Positions 46,562 to 56,368 of a stretch of 64,000 nt of DNA are shown piece by piece; position 1 is the stretch's first letter, and every line of letters starts with the position of its first letter. Both the position numbers and the translations under genes were made by a program. Source of the stretch: Flavobacterium gelidicaeli (lineage in GTDB: Bacteria > Bacteroidota > Bacteroidia > Flavobacteriales > Flavobacteriaceae); assembly GCF_013294005.1 (NCBI RefSeq), contig NZ_JABSNK010000003.1:62001-126000 (forward strand), written 5' to 3'. Below the pieces are notes generated by a model. That model was not told where the DNA came from. It made no database searches and saw nothing but the letters and a program-made list of their open reading frames with translations.

Positions 46562-48589
46562 ATGACTTTAAACACCGTACTATTAGTTATTCTTTCATTA
46601 TTAGTTGCTGGAGGTTTGTCATTTTTTCAATATTATTACAAGGCCAAAAACAAATCAAAATTGCATTTGTTTTTGGCTTTTTTACGTTTTTTAGCCGTGT
46701 TTGGTATTTTAATACTTTTGATAAACCCTACAATAAAAACAAACACAATACAGACTATAAAACCAGTTTTACCTATTGTTGTTGATAATTCTAGTTCTAT
46801 TGTAGCGATGGAAGCTGATAAAAGAGCAACAGAAATATACCGTGAATTAGTTTCTAACAAAGATTTACAGGCTAAGTTTGATGTACAGAGTTATCAATTT
46901 GATGCTGATTTTCAAGCATCGGAAAAATTTGATTTTAAAGGCAAGCAAACAAATCTTGCTCTAGTGGCTAAAAATTTACAAAGTAGCAATAGAAACCTAG
47001 TATATCCCACCATTATTATTACGGATGGAAACCAAACTACGGGTAATGATTATGAATATAGTTTTGACGGAACAAATAAAGTATATTCAGTTATTGTAGG
47101 TGATACTACACAGGTTTTAGATCTAAAAATTAATCAATTGAATGTTAATAAATATGCTTTTTACAAGAATAAATTTCCTGTAGAAGTATTTTTAGAATAT
47201 TCAGGAATTAAAGCTATTTCTAGCACTTTTACGATTTCACAAGGAAATACTGTTTTGAATAAACAGCAAATATCGTTTTCACTAAATAAGAAAACGGCAG
47301 TGGTAAATGTACTTTTACCAGCAGATAAAATAGGAACTACGGTTTTTAAAGCAACAATAACTACGAACGAAAAAGAAAAAAACACCTATAATAATACCAA
47401 GCAATTTGCAGTAGAAGTAATTGATCAAAAAACAAACGTAGCGATAGTTACAGCAATCAACCATCCAGATATAGCTGCATTAAAACGTGCTATTGAAGCT
47501 AATGCACAACGTAAAGTAGCTATTTTTAACCCTAATAGTGATATTGATTTACAAAAATATACTGTGCTAGTTTTGTACCAACCTACAACTGCTTTTAAAA
47601 AGATTGTTGAGAGAAATAAATTAGCAGAGTTGAATGTATTTATCATCACGGGAACCCATACTGATTTTACTTTTCTAAATCAATTACAGCGCAATTTAGA
47701 GTTTAAAATGAGTGGACAAAAAGAAGATTATTCGGCTGTTTTTAACAAGCAGTTTAACTCCTTTACCACCGAGGATATTGATTTTGAAAATTTTCCACCA
47801 TTAGAAAACACCTATGGTAAGGTTACTACTTTAGGAAATGTATCGGTACTGCTTGGCGCCAAAATAAGAAATATTGAAACCAATGCACCTTTATTAGCTT
47901 TCGCTGAGAATCAAGGCAAGCGGGAAGCCTATTTATTAGGAGAAAATAGCTGGAAATGGAGAATGCAAAGCCATATTGGAACTGATTCCTATGAAAAATA
48001 TGATGTATTTATTGATAAGACTATTCAGTTCTTAGCATCAAATAGTGTCAAAAAATCATTAGTTGTTAATCACGAACGTTTTTATAATTCAGGTGATGCT
48101 ATCGAAATTTCAGCTCAATACTTTAATAAAAATTACGAGTTTGATGATAAAGCAAGATTAACGATTACCGTTACAAACACAAAGACAAAGCAAACTAAAA
48201 ATTACGATTTACTTAAAAGCACTACTGATTACAAAGTAAACTTAGATGGTTTAGCTGCTGGAAAGTATCTTTTTACGGTTAAAGAACTGAATTCTAAAAC
48301 GGTATACAGTAGTCAGTTTGAAATTTTAGATTTTGATATCGAAAAACAATTTGTAAATCCAAATGTTGAAAAACTAAAACGTCTAGCTACAGCAACAAAA
48401 GGAGCTGTTTTTTATCCAAATCAAACAGAACAATTAATTGCAAGTTTGTTAAAAGACGAGAGTTATAAAACGATTCAAAAAAGTATTACTTCCCGTTCGC
48501 CGTTAATTGATTGGTATTGGTTGTTGGTATTAATTGCATTAGTTCTGTCAATAGAATGGTTTGTTAGAAAATACAACGGACTTTTATAA
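46562..48589 (+). CDS. VWA-like membrane protein
   Basis: A 675-residue protein. Two N-terminal helices (about 6-25 and 36-54) are followed by a VWA-type region with the metal-site DxSxS as VDNSSS, then TNLALVAKNL and a TIIITDGNQTTG motif. Long beta-rich domains fill the middle, and one helix near the C-terminus (YWLLVLIALVLSI) anchors it. It may present a metal-dependent adhesion domain to the periplasm. No partner genes are nearby. The function is unknown. Confidence 0.75.
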   Translation: MTLNTVLLVILSLLVAGGLSFFQYYYKAKNKSKLHLFLAFLRFLAVFGILILLINPTIKTNTIQTIKPVLPIVVDNSSSIVAMEADKRATEIYRELVSNKDLQAKFDVQSYQFDADFQASEKFDFKGKQTNLALVAKNLQSSNRNLVYPTIIITDGNQTTGNDYEYSFDGTNKVYSVIVGDTTQVLDLKINQLNVNKYAFYKNKFPVEVFLEYSGIKAISSTFTISQGNTVLNKQQISFSLNKKTAVVNVLLPADKIGTTVFKATITTNEKEKNTYNNTKQFAVEVIDQKTNVAIVTAINHPDIAALKRAIEANAQRKVAIFNPNSDIDLQKYTVLVLYQPTTAFKKIVERNKLAELNVFIITGTHTDFTFLNQLQRNLEFKMSGQKEDYSAVFNKQFNSFTTEDIDFENFPPLENTYGKVTTLGNVSVLLGAKIRNIETNAPLLAFAENQGKREAYLLGENSWKWRMQSHIGTDSYEKYDVFIDKTIQFLASNSVKKSLVVNHERFYNSGDAIEISAQYFNKNYEFDDKARLTITVTNTKTKQTKNYDLLKSTTDYKVNLDGLAAGKYLFTVKELNSKTVYSSQFEILDFDIEKQFVNPNVEKLKRLATATKGAVFYPNQTEQLIASLLKDESYKTIQKSITSRSPLIDWYWLLVLIALVLSIEWFVRKYNGLL

Positions 48590-48601
48590 AATGATGCTGA
48601 T

Positions 48602-49498
48602 ATGGATTTTAGACTTAAAGTTTTTTTGACTGTAGCCAATAGGTTGAGTTTTACAAAAGCGGCAACGGAATTATACATTACCCAACCCGCGGTTTCTAAG
48701 CACATTCAAGAATTAGAAGAAGAATATAAAATCAAACTTTTTGATCGTAATGGTAGTAAAATATCGCTTACCCAAGCCGGATTACTATTATTGAGTCATG
48801 CTAAAAATGTATTCGAAATTTACCGTGAAATAGATTTTGATATGAGTACTTTAATTCAGGAACAACGTGGTTTGTTGAGAATAGGAGCGAGTACTACTAT
48901 TTCACAATATATAATTCCGCCAGTTTTAGCTCGTTTTCATCAAAAACTACAAGATGTAAAAGTCACTTTGCGCAACGGTAACACCGAGCAAATTGAAAAA
49001 GCATTATTAGATAAAGAAATTGAGATAGGAATTGTAGAAGGGCAATCTAAAAATCAAGCGATAAAGTATATTCCGTTTTTAAAAGATGAATTGGTTTTAG
49101 TTTGTAAACGAGATCATGTTTTAGGATTAAAGAGTCAAATCACTAAGGACGATCTTTTAGCAATGCATTTCCTAATGCGCGAGCAAGGTTCAGGAACACT
49201 AGAAGTTATTGAATATGCTTTAAAACCATTTGCTATTACCGTAGAACAATTAATTGTAGAAATGCAATTGGGTAGTACTGAGAGTATAAAATCTTATTTA
49301 ATGAATTCTAATTGTGTTGCTTTCGTCTCTATTCATGCTATCGAAAAAGAGCTTAAAAATAACGAGCTCATGATTCTAGATGTGAAAAATTTAATGATTG
49401 AGCGTAATTTTTATATTATCAACTTGCAAGGAAAACCAGCAGCGCTACCAGAATTATTTATAAAAAACATTTTAAATCACTATAACTTAAAGTTATGA
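48602..49498 (+). CDS. LysR-family transcriptional regulator
   Basis: A 298-residue protein with an N-terminal helix-turn-helix (FTKAATELYITQPAVSKHIQELEE) and a two-lobed effector domain with the RIGASTTISQYIIPPVL opening. It precedes the YeiH-like exporter on the same strand, which suggests it regulates that gene. Effector unknown, though CysB/CysL-like sulfur signals are common for this pairing. Confidence 0.9.
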   Translation: MDFRLKVFLTVANRLSFTKAATELYITQPAVSKHIQELEEEYKIKLFDRNGSKISLTQAGLLLLSHAKNVFEIYREIDFDMSTLIQEQRGLLRIGASTTISQYIIPPVLARFHQKLQDVKVTLRNGNTEQIEKALLDKEIEIGIVEGQSKNQAIKYIPFLKDELVLVCKRDHVLGLKSQITKDDLLAMHFLMREQGSGTLEVIEYALKPFAITVEQLIVEMQLGSTESIKSYLMNSNCVAFVSIHAIEKELKNNELMILDVKNLMIERNFYIINLQGKPAALPELFIKNILNHYNLKL

Positions 49499-49573
49499 TA
49501 GATTATATTTAACGATTGGTGAAATTGGTTTAATCGTTACATCTTTGTAGTATATAATTAAAACAAGATTGTT

Positions 49574-50551
49574 TTGAAAAAGGCCACTACATCTAACGCT
49601 ATATTTAGTATTTTATCTCCAAAAACAGCAAAGATATTATCAATAATTATTTTCATCGTATTACTATTAATTTGTCTCTCTGGTGCTATTAGTCCGCCAA
49701 TTGCTTTATTGTTGGGTTTGGTTGTTGCAAATATATTTGGGCATCCCTTTTTGCAATACAATCATAAAGCGACAACTATTTTGTTACAAGTAGCAGTTGT
49801 GGGTTTGGGTTTTGGAATGAATGTTACGAGTGCTCTTGCTGCAGGAAAAGAAGGTTTTCTATTTACACTTGCTTCAATTTGTAGTACTTTACTATTGGGT
49901 TTTTTTATTGGAAAATGGTTTAAAATTGATAGAAAAACAGCCCATTTAATCTCTTGTGGAACTGCAATTTGTGGTGGCAGTGCTATTGCGGCAATTGCTC
50001 CGGTTATAAAATCAGATGAAAAACAAACATCTGTAGCTTTAGGGGTTATTTTTATTCTCAATTCAGTTGCTTTATTTTTATTTCCGGTTGTTGGTCATTG
50101 GTTGCATTTGTCGCAACAAGAATTTGGTTTATGGTGTGCGATTGCTATTCATGACACCAGTTCAGTTGTTGGTGCAGCAAACAAATACGGGCCTATAGCA
50201 TTACAAATAGCTACTACAATAAAACTTGCCAGAGCATTATGGATTATCCCAATAGCACTGCTTACTGCTTCCTTATTTAAAAATAAAAACAGCAAAATAA
50301 AAATCCCCTATTTTATTGGTCTTTTTATTGTAGCGATGTTATTGAATACCTTTATTCCGCAAACAGCAATCGTTGCACCAACTATAGTTTTATTGGCAAA
50401 AATTGGACTTACCGTGACACTTTTTTTGATAGGAGCAGGCTTGAATTTTAACAGACTAAAATCGGTTGGGATTAAACCTTTTTTGCAAGGTGTTTTACTT
50501 TGGGGATTTATTGCTACTGCCGCTTTGATATCAATAATGTACTTTAATTAA
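49574..50551 (+). CDS. YeiH-family (UPF0324) putative sulfate exporter
   Basis: A 325-residue membrane protein of about ten helices. I use the TTG start at 49574, since no ATG gives the N-terminal helix. CGTAICGGSAIAAIAPV and AIHDTSSVVGAANKYG are family signatures. The role as a sulfate or sulfite exporter is putative. It sits behind the LysR gene and its end overlaps the DUF1275 gene by 8 bases, tail to tail. Confidence 0.85.
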   Translation: MKKATTSNAIFSILSPKTAKILSIIIFIVLLLICLSGAISPPIALLLGLVVANIFGHPFLQYNHKATTILLQVAVVGLGFGMNVTSALAAGKEGFLFTLASICSTLLLGFFIGKWFKIDRKTAHLISCGTAICGGSAIAAIAPVIKSDEKQTSVALGVIFILNSVALFLFPVVGHWLHLSQQEFGLWCAIAIHDTSSVVGAANKYGPIALQIATTIKLARALWIIPIALLTASLFKNKNSKIKIPYFIGLFIVAMLLNTFIPQTAIVAPTIVLLAKIGLTVTLFLIGAGLNFNRLKSVGIKPFLQGVLLWGFIATAALISIMYFN

Positions 50552-51284
50552 TAGCATGCGGAAAGATTTTCCTCTTTATAATATAATACTGCAAACGTAT
50601 GTAATCATAAAGTAGCGCGATTAAAAGAAAAAAAGCACCTACTAGTAAAGTTTTTATTTGGAGTAAACTATAAAAATAGCCACCAGATATACAACCAATA
50701 AAGAAAAAGCTTATTATTGATAGGCGCAAGTAAATACTAGCATTTAGTTTCTTTTTTTCGTTTGACTTTTTATAAAAAAACAATTGTGATAACTCAATTC
50801 CTAAATCAGTAAAAAGTCCCGTTAAATGCGTTGTTCTAACTGTTGATTGGGATATTTTTGTAACCAAAGAATTTTGTATTCCCATGGCAAATAGCAATGA
50901 AAAGGCAATGGTCTTACCTTCAAAAGACGAAAGTTCAGCTGACATCCCTAAAGTTCCAACAGCAATTAAAATTATTATTTCTAAAGTAACGGGAACGATG
51001 TGTAGCAAATTAGGTTTTTTAATTGCTACTAATTCGGCTAAGAAATTGGAAGTAAAAGCACCCATTAAAAAGAAAAGAGTAAACACAAAAAAAGTAACGG
51101 CAGCGGCATAATCATGTTTATAAACTTCTTCTGCAAAAAAAGCAAAATGACCAGTAACATTCGTAGTCAATGTTTTTACTGCTAAAACCCCAGTAATATT
51201 AACGATTCCAGCAACAAAGGAAAGTAAAGTAGCCAATCGTAAATTATGAATGAATGTTCTGTTTTTTCCCTGATGGCGAAACAT
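50544..51284 (-). CDS. DUF1275 (YoaK-like) membrane protein
   Basis: A 246-residue protein with about six helices. The order SFVAGIVNITGVL, LTTNVTGHFA and the RTTHLTGLFTDLGIELSQ helix matches the YoaK family, whose role is unknown. It is convergent and overlaps the YeiH gene by 8 bases, so transcripts from the two may be antisense to each other near their ends. Confidence 0.85.
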   Translation of the reverse strand: MFRHQGKNRTFIHNLRLATLLSFVAGIVNITGVLAVKTLTTNVTGHFAFFAEEVYKHDYAAAVTFFVFTLFFLMGAFTSNFLAELVAIKKPNLLHIVPVTLEIIILIAVGTLGMSAELSSFEGKTIAFSLLFAMGIQNSLVTKISQSTVRTTHLTGLFTDLGIELSQLFFYKKSNEKKKLNASIYLRLSIISFFFIGCISGGYFYSLLQIKTLLVGAFFLLIALLYDYIRLQYYIIKRKIFPHAIN

Positions 51285-51382
51285 AATGAGTATTTATTTT
51301 GTTAATTATTGTAATCTTAAACTGCTATTATTTTTAATTATGTAAAAATGAAATACATTTGTAATTCATATAAATAAATGTA

Positions 51383-52387
51383 ATGAAAAATATCAAATTT
51401 AAGCCTACGGTAGTCATTTTATCTGCAGTAGTTATTTGTTTCCTAACCGTATCTTGGGGAATTGTAGGACATGAGAGAATCAATAAAGCTGCAGTTATGG
51501 CTTTACCTAAACCAATGCTTGCGTTCTTTTATAACCATATCGATTTTATCACGCAAGAATCTACAGTTCCAGATTTAAGAAAATACATATTACAAGATAA
51601 AGCCGAAGGTCCTAGACATTATCTAGACATGGAAAATTTTGAAGGATCAGAAGATTATCCAAAGACTATGGCTGATGCCAAAAAGAAATACGACGATAAG
51701 TTTTTATCAAAAAGTGGGACTTTGCCTTGGCACATTCAAGACATGATGGCAAGATTGACACAAGCTTTTAAAGATAAAAGGAAGTCAGAAATCCTTTTTA
51801 TTGCAGCTGAATTAGGTCATTATATTGGGGATGCACACATGCCATTACACACTTCTGACAATCATGATGGTCAATTAACAGACCAAAAAGGAATTCACTC
51901 TTTATGGGAAAGTAGGTTACCAGAACTGTTTGTAAAAGATTATAAATTTACGGTAGCTCCAGCACAATATTATGAAGACGTAGACAAAGCAATTTGGGCA
52001 ATGATCAACGACACACACAGCTTAGTTCCAGCATTGTTAGCAGCGGATAAAGGTTTACGCACAAGTTTAGCGCCAAACCAAATATTTGTTACAGATGCTG
52101 AAGGCAACGTAGTAAAAAACAAATACAACGGAGTGCGTTACACAGATGAATATGCTGGGAAATTCCATGAAGCTTTAAACGGAATGGTAGAAAGCCAAAT
52201 GAAAAAAGCAGTTACAGCAACAGCAAGTTTTTGGTACACTGCTTGGGTAAATGCAGGAAAACCTAACTTGGATAACCTTGATGCTTCTTCATTAACAAAA
52301 CGTAATGCTAAATTTCTTAAAAAGGATAGCAAGCTTTTCAAAAAAGGAGACCTTTTTGGAATAGAAAGTGATAAAGACGCTGAATAG
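51383..52387 (+). CDS. S1/P1 nuclease / zinc-dependent phospholipase C family protein
   Basis: A 334-residue secreted protein. After the signal peptide comes W25 (WGIVGHERIN), the N-terminal Trp and His that bind zinc in this superfamily. The ELGHYIGDAHMPLHTSDNHDG segment supplies more His/Asp ligands. Members cleave single-stranded nucleic acids or phospholipids. The C-terminal tail is Lys-rich. Stand-alone gene ending at a bidirectional terminator. Confidence 0.85.
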   Translation: MKNIKFKPTVVILSAVVICFLTVSWGIVGHERINKAAVMALPKPMLAFFYNHIDFITQESTVPDLRKYILQDKAEGPRHYLDMENFEGSEDYPKTMADAKKKYDDKFLSKSGTLPWHIQDMMARLTQAFKDKRKSEILFIAAELGHYIGDAHMPLHTSDNHDGQLTDQKGIHSLWESRLPELFVKDYKFTVAPAQYYEDVDKAIWAMINDTHSLVPALLAADKGLRTSLAPNQIFVTDAEGNVVKNKYNGVRYTDEYAGKFHEALNGMVESQMKKAVTATASFWYTAWVNAGKPNLDNLDASSLTKRNAKFLKKDSKLFKKGDLFGIESDKDAE

Positions 52388-52406
52388 TTCTTTTATATCA
52401 GTATAA

Positions 52407-52445
52407 TAAAAAAGCCTGTGATTAATATTTTCACAGGCTTTTTTA
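52407..52445. terminator. bidirectional terminator
   Basis: AAAAAGCCTGTGA and TCACAGGCTTTTT form a 12-13-base stem with T-runs on both strands, between two convergent genes. Confidence 0.9.
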
Positions 52446-52448
52446 GGT

Positions 52449-54545
52449 TTATTTTTTATTGTATTTCTTTTCTTTTAATACATCAGATGCTGTTTGATAG
52501 AAAGATATTGTTTCATTGATTAAATCCTTCCTTTCTGTCTTAAGTGGCTTTTGATCGTAATACAATTGAAAATCATCTTCGATACCTTCTTTAGGAATCA
52601 ATGTTAATTGAAATTGTTTTACTTCCTGTTTTGGCGACAAGATCGTTAGTACATTATCTCGTATCATTCCTAAATCTTGATAGGTAGCAATTAACGCTCT
52701 AGGCTTATAATCTGCTTTTAAAACATCTTGACCAAAGAATTTACTTTGGTAATTAAAATTAAGTATTCCAAAAACCGTTGGCATAAGATCAATTTGTGAT
52801 ACTAGATTAGTATAATGTTGTGGCGCGATAAACCCTGGACTATAGATCATGGCAGGAATTCGGTATTTATCAACAGGTAACTCCGTTTTACCAGCGCTCG
52901 AAGCACAATGGTCAGCAACAATAACAAATACAGTGTTAGCAAACCAAGCTTGTTTTTTAGCCATAGTAAAAAACTTATTCAGCGCATAATCAGTGTATTT
53001 TACCCCACCATCTCTGGATTTAGCATCTCCAGGAATATCAATTTTATCATTAGGATAGGTGAACGGTCTGTGATTACTAACAGTCATCCAGTGATTAAAG
53101 AATGGTTTTCCTGTATTAGCTTCGGTGTTCATTACTTTTATTGCTTTGTCAGCCATATCTTCATCACAAACACCCCACACATTAGAAAATGTAATCTCTT
53201 CAGGCGTTAATGTTTTTTTATCGATAATGTCATAGCCGTTTCCTGTAAAGAAATCTTCCATATTGTCAAAGAATGCGTCACCACCATATAGGTATTTTAC
53301 TGCATATCCCTTTTCTTTAAAAACGCTTCCAGTTGAAAATTTGTCTTTATTATCTTTTCTTTTAACGACACTTTCACCAGCAGTAGGAGGTAAACATAAA
53401 GTAACTGCTTCAAGCCCTCGCACAGTCCTGTTTCCAGAAGCATAAAAATTTGTAAAAAGCAAACTTTCTGTAGCAAGTTTATCTAAAAATGGCGTAATAT
53501 TTTGATCATTACCATAGGCTTTCATAAAATCAGCACTATAACTTTCAATAGTAATTAATACAACGTTTTTATGCATTTCAGTCGCCGCACTTTTTATATC
53601 TCGTAACGTAGAAGATCCATTAATTCCAGGTATTTGCTTGTCTAAGGTAGCATATGCTTCGTTATTAGGTATGGTTTTGTAGAATTTAAAATAATCTAAC
53701 TCACTGTTTACGAAAGCCAAATAAAAGCGATAAATTCCGTTTGCCTGTAATTCATTTGTAAAAGTATTTTGAGAATTTTCTAATTGTGCTAGTTTAGGAA
53801 CTGCAAATAATGAAAATACAAAAAGGACAAAATAGATTCCTGAAATTTTAAGCTTTTCAACAAAAGAAGGGATGTTTTTTAAATACGCTTTTGATTTTTG
53901 AATAACAAAATAAGAAGCTATTCCAGCAATAAGAAATAAGCCAGAAAATAATGGAATGACAGGATAAGATTCCATAATGTTCCCTATTACCTCATTGGTG
54001 TAAACCAAATAATTTACAGCTATAAAGTTATATTTTACGCCAAATTCATTCCAAAAGAAATACTCACTAATAGCATTTTGCAAAATTAATAAGACAAATA
54101 AAAAGAGTACAAAACTGAATAACCAAAAACGAATTCTATCTCTGTATTTTGGAACAAAAAGTAGTAATCCAAATAAAAAGGTTTTGATCCCAACAAAGAT
54201 TAAACCTATTTTAGGTAATGCACCTCCATATTCATTAAGGATTGATTTTCCTGAAGCGATATAAAGGAATAAGCTTGCAAGCAGACCTAAAATAATATAT
54301 CCATAAGGTTTGTAATATTTATTATTGGATATAAAAATTAAATACAACCATAAAAAGCAACTGGCAATAATAAATACAAAGAAATCAGAAACAATTCCTA
54401 TAGTAAAAATCTTTAGCGCATCAATAGTCGAAAAACTTGCCTGCGTTATAGGATGAAATAATAACACAATTCTCAAAATAAAACTGACTACAATATAGCA
54501 TATAATTAAGTTGTAGAAAGGGGATAATTTTTTTAAAAATGACAT
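52449..54545 (-). CDS. LTA-synthase-like sulfatase-family enzyme
   Basis: A 698-residue protein with about five N-terminal helices, then a periplasmic sulfatase domain. E334 (LITIES), the catalytic Thr T374 (NRTVRG), a CDEDMADKA acid pair and IVADHCASS match the metal site of LtaS/OpgB/EptA-type enzymes that move phosphoglycerol or phosphoethanolamine. In a Gram-negative cell it probably decorates lipid or glycan. The exact donor is unknown. Confidence 0.85.
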   Translation of the reverse strand: MSFLKKLSPFYNLIICYIVVSFILRIVLLFHPITQASFSTIDALKIFTIGIVSDFFVFIIASCFLWLYLIFISNNKYYKPYGYIILGLLASLFLYIASGKSILNEYGGALPKIGLIFVGIKTFLFGLLLFVPKYRDRIRFWLFSFVLFLFVLLILQNAISEYFFWNEFGVKYNFIAVNYLVYTNEVIGNIMESYPVIPLFSGLFLIAGIASYFVIQKSKAYLKNIPSFVEKLKISGIYFVLFVFSLFAVPKLAQLENSQNTFTNELQANGIYRFYLAFVNSELDYFKFYKTIPNNEAYATLDKQIPGINGSSTLRDIKSAATEMHKNVVLITIESYSADFMKAYGNDQNITPFLDKLATESLLFTNFYASGNRTVRGLEAVTLCLPPTAGESVVKRKDNKDKFSTGSVFKEKGYAVKYLYGGDAFFDNMEDFFTGNGYDIIDKKTLTPEEITFSNVWGVCDEDMADKAIKVMNTEANTGKPFFNHWMTVSNHRPFTYPNDKIDIPGDAKSRDGGVKYTDYALNKFFTMAKKQAWFANTVFVIVADHCASSAGKTELPVDKYRIPAMIYSPGFIAPQHYTNLVSQIDLMPTVFGILNFNYQSKFFGQDVLKADYKPRALIATYQDLGMIRDNVLTILSPKQEVKQFQLTLIPKEGIEDDFQLYYDQKPLKTERKDLINETISFYQTASDVLKEKKYNKK

Positions 54546-54727
54546 ACTTATATTTTTGAGTAAAATTAATTAAACTACTGTTTTTTTGAACTTTCAATTC
54601 TTAAGTTTGCCTTAAGAAAATTAACGTTAACAATTTTAAACTCTTCTTTATGTTTAATTTTGTTGAATCTATATAAAGCGTAATTTCGCCACTTAATTAT
54701 TTTAGTTTAAATATACATAAATAACCA

Positions 54728-55162
54728 ATGAAAAAAATACTATCACTTTTATTATTATGCATAGCATCCTTAGGATATTCTCAAGATTGGAAAACAAACT
54801 TTGATGAAGCTTTAAGTGATGCTACTACTCAAAAAAAGCCTATCATTTTGGTTTTTTCAGGATCAGACTGGTGTGCACCTTGCATTAAATTAGACAAGAA
54901 TATCTGGCAATCAGAAACTTTTAAAAATTATGCTGCTAGTAATTATATTTTAGAAAGAGCTGATTTTCCAAGAAAAAAACAAAATCAATTAGCTGGAGAA
55001 GTAGAAAAACAAAATCAAGGTTTAGCTGAAAAATACAACTTAGATGGAATTTTTCCGTTAATAGTTGTTTTAGATTCAAAAGGGGCAGTTTTAGGAAAAA
55101 CAAGTTTTAAAAATATTACCCCTCAAGAGTATATAGACGAATTAAATGCTTTTATAAAATAA
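54728..55162 (+). CDS. periplasmic thioredoxin-family protein
   Basis: A 144-residue precursor with a signal peptide (MKKILSLLLLCIASLGYSQ). The redox centre is SDWCAPC (C49 and C52), and the cis-Pro lies in GIFPLIVVLD. It likely reduces disulfides in periplasmic proteins. It is the first gene of a same-strand locus, 5 bases upstream of apbE. Confidence 0.9.
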   Translation: MKKILSLLLLCIASLGYSQDWKTNFDEALSDATTQKKPIILVFSGSDWCAPCIKLDKNIWQSETFKNYAASNYILERADFPRKKQNQLAGEVEKQNQGLAEKYNLDGIFPLIVVLDSKGAVLGKTSFKNITPQEYIDELNAFIK

Positions 55163-55167
55163 AAGGA

Positions 55168-56157
55168 ATGAAACTATTTTTAGTACCTATTTTACTTCTT
55201 ACAACTACTTTAGGATTTACACAAATAACATATAAAAGAACGCTTTCTATGTTAGGAAGTCCGTTTGAGATGACTGTAGTTGCTAAGGATGTTCCAGAGG
55301 CTAATTTATATATTGATATGGCTGTTGCCGAAGTGTCCCGACTAGAAAATTTAATTTCTGATTGGATTCCTACAACTCCTATTTCTGAAGTGAATAGAAA
55401 TGCTGGATTAAAACCAGTAAAAGTACCCACAGAAGTATTTGAATTAGTGCAACGTGCCATCAATATTTCAAAACTTACATCGGGCGCTTTTGATATTAGT
55501 TACGCTTCAATGGACAAAATCTGGAAGTTTGATGGTAGCATGAAAAAAATGCCAACTGCAGAAGAAATTAAAAATTCGGTAGCCAAAGTAGGTTATCAAA
55601 ATATTATTCTAGACCCTACCAACCAAACCATTTTTCTCAAAAATGTGGGAATGAAATTAGGTTTAGGCGGAATAGGGCAAGGGTTTATCGCTGATAAAAT
55701 AAAGGCTATGTTAATTGCAAAAGGGGTAGTGTCTGGAATTGTAAATATCTCGGGTGATATCAACACTTGGGGTAAACAAATTGATGGTAAGCAATGGAAA
55801 GTAGGGATTAAAAACCCATTGAACAAAGATAAAATATTTGCTACATTTCCTTTAGAAGATAGTGCCGTAGAAACCTCTGGTAGTTATGAAAAGTATGTCG
55901 TTTTTAACGGAAAAAGATATTCTCATATTATAGATACCCGCACAGGTTATCCTGCAACAGGAGTAATAAGTGTTTCGGTATTTGCGTCATCTACAGAATT
56001 AGCTGATGCGCTAGCAACCGGAATATTTGTATTAGGAGTAGATATAGGTATCGATTTAATCAACCAGATAGCCGGTGTTGGTTGTATTTATGTAGAAGAA
56101 AATGGTAAAATTACCGCCTCAAAAAATATTGATTTAAAAAAGTACTCAAATGAATAA
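55168..56157 (+). CDS. apbE: FAD:protein FMN transferase (ApbE)
   Basis: A 329-residue periplasmic precursor with a signal peptide. It covalently attaches FMN from FAD to Ser/Thr of target proteins. RLENLISDW, SGAFDISYA, LGGIGQGFIADK, VNISGDINTWG and SHIIDTRTGYPA are the family motifs in order. It overlaps the DUF4266 gene by 8 bases. The acceptor protein is not obvious. Confidence 0.95.
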   Translation: MKLFLVPILLLTTTLGFTQITYKRTLSMLGSPFEMTVVAKDVPEANLYIDMAVAEVSRLENLISDWIPTTPISEVNRNAGLKPVKVPTEVFELVQRAINISKLTSGAFDISYASMDKIWKFDGSMKKMPTAEEIKNSVAKVGYQNIILDPTNQTIFLKNVGMKLGLGGIGQGFIADKIKAMLIAKGVVSGIVNISGDINTWGKQIDGKQWKVGIKNPLNKDKIFATFPLEDSAVETSGSYEKYVVFNGKRYSHIIDTRTGYPATGVISVSVFASSTELADALATGIFVLGVDIGIDLINQIAGVGCIYVEENGKITASKNIDLKKYSNE

Positions 56158-56359
56158 GATAATCTTTTTAGCGATTTTAGTTTTTACAATGCAGTCTTGC
56201 GTAGCTGTAAAAGAGTATGACAAACAATACATTAATGATCCCGATATGAAATTGGCAGCAAAGTCTTCGGAACGTTACGAAACTACTTTTCAGGTGTATC
56301 GTGAAGCAGCGGCTGGAGCCAATGGAGGAAAAACAGGTGGTGGTTGTGGATGTAATTAA
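56150..56359 (+). CDS. DUF4266 lipoprotein
   Basis: A 69-residue lipoprotein (MQSC lipobox, Cys near residue 17). The short helical body is followed by a Gly-rich tail ending GGGCGCN, with two Cys that could bind a metal or form a disulfide. DUF4266 genes are usually next to DUF3570, as here. Function unknown. Overlaps apbE. Confidence 0.85.
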   Translation: MNKIIFLAILVFTMQSCVAVKEYDKQYINDPDMKLAAKSSERYETTFQVYREAAAGANGGKTGGGCGCN

Positions 56360-56368
56360 TTTTTGATA

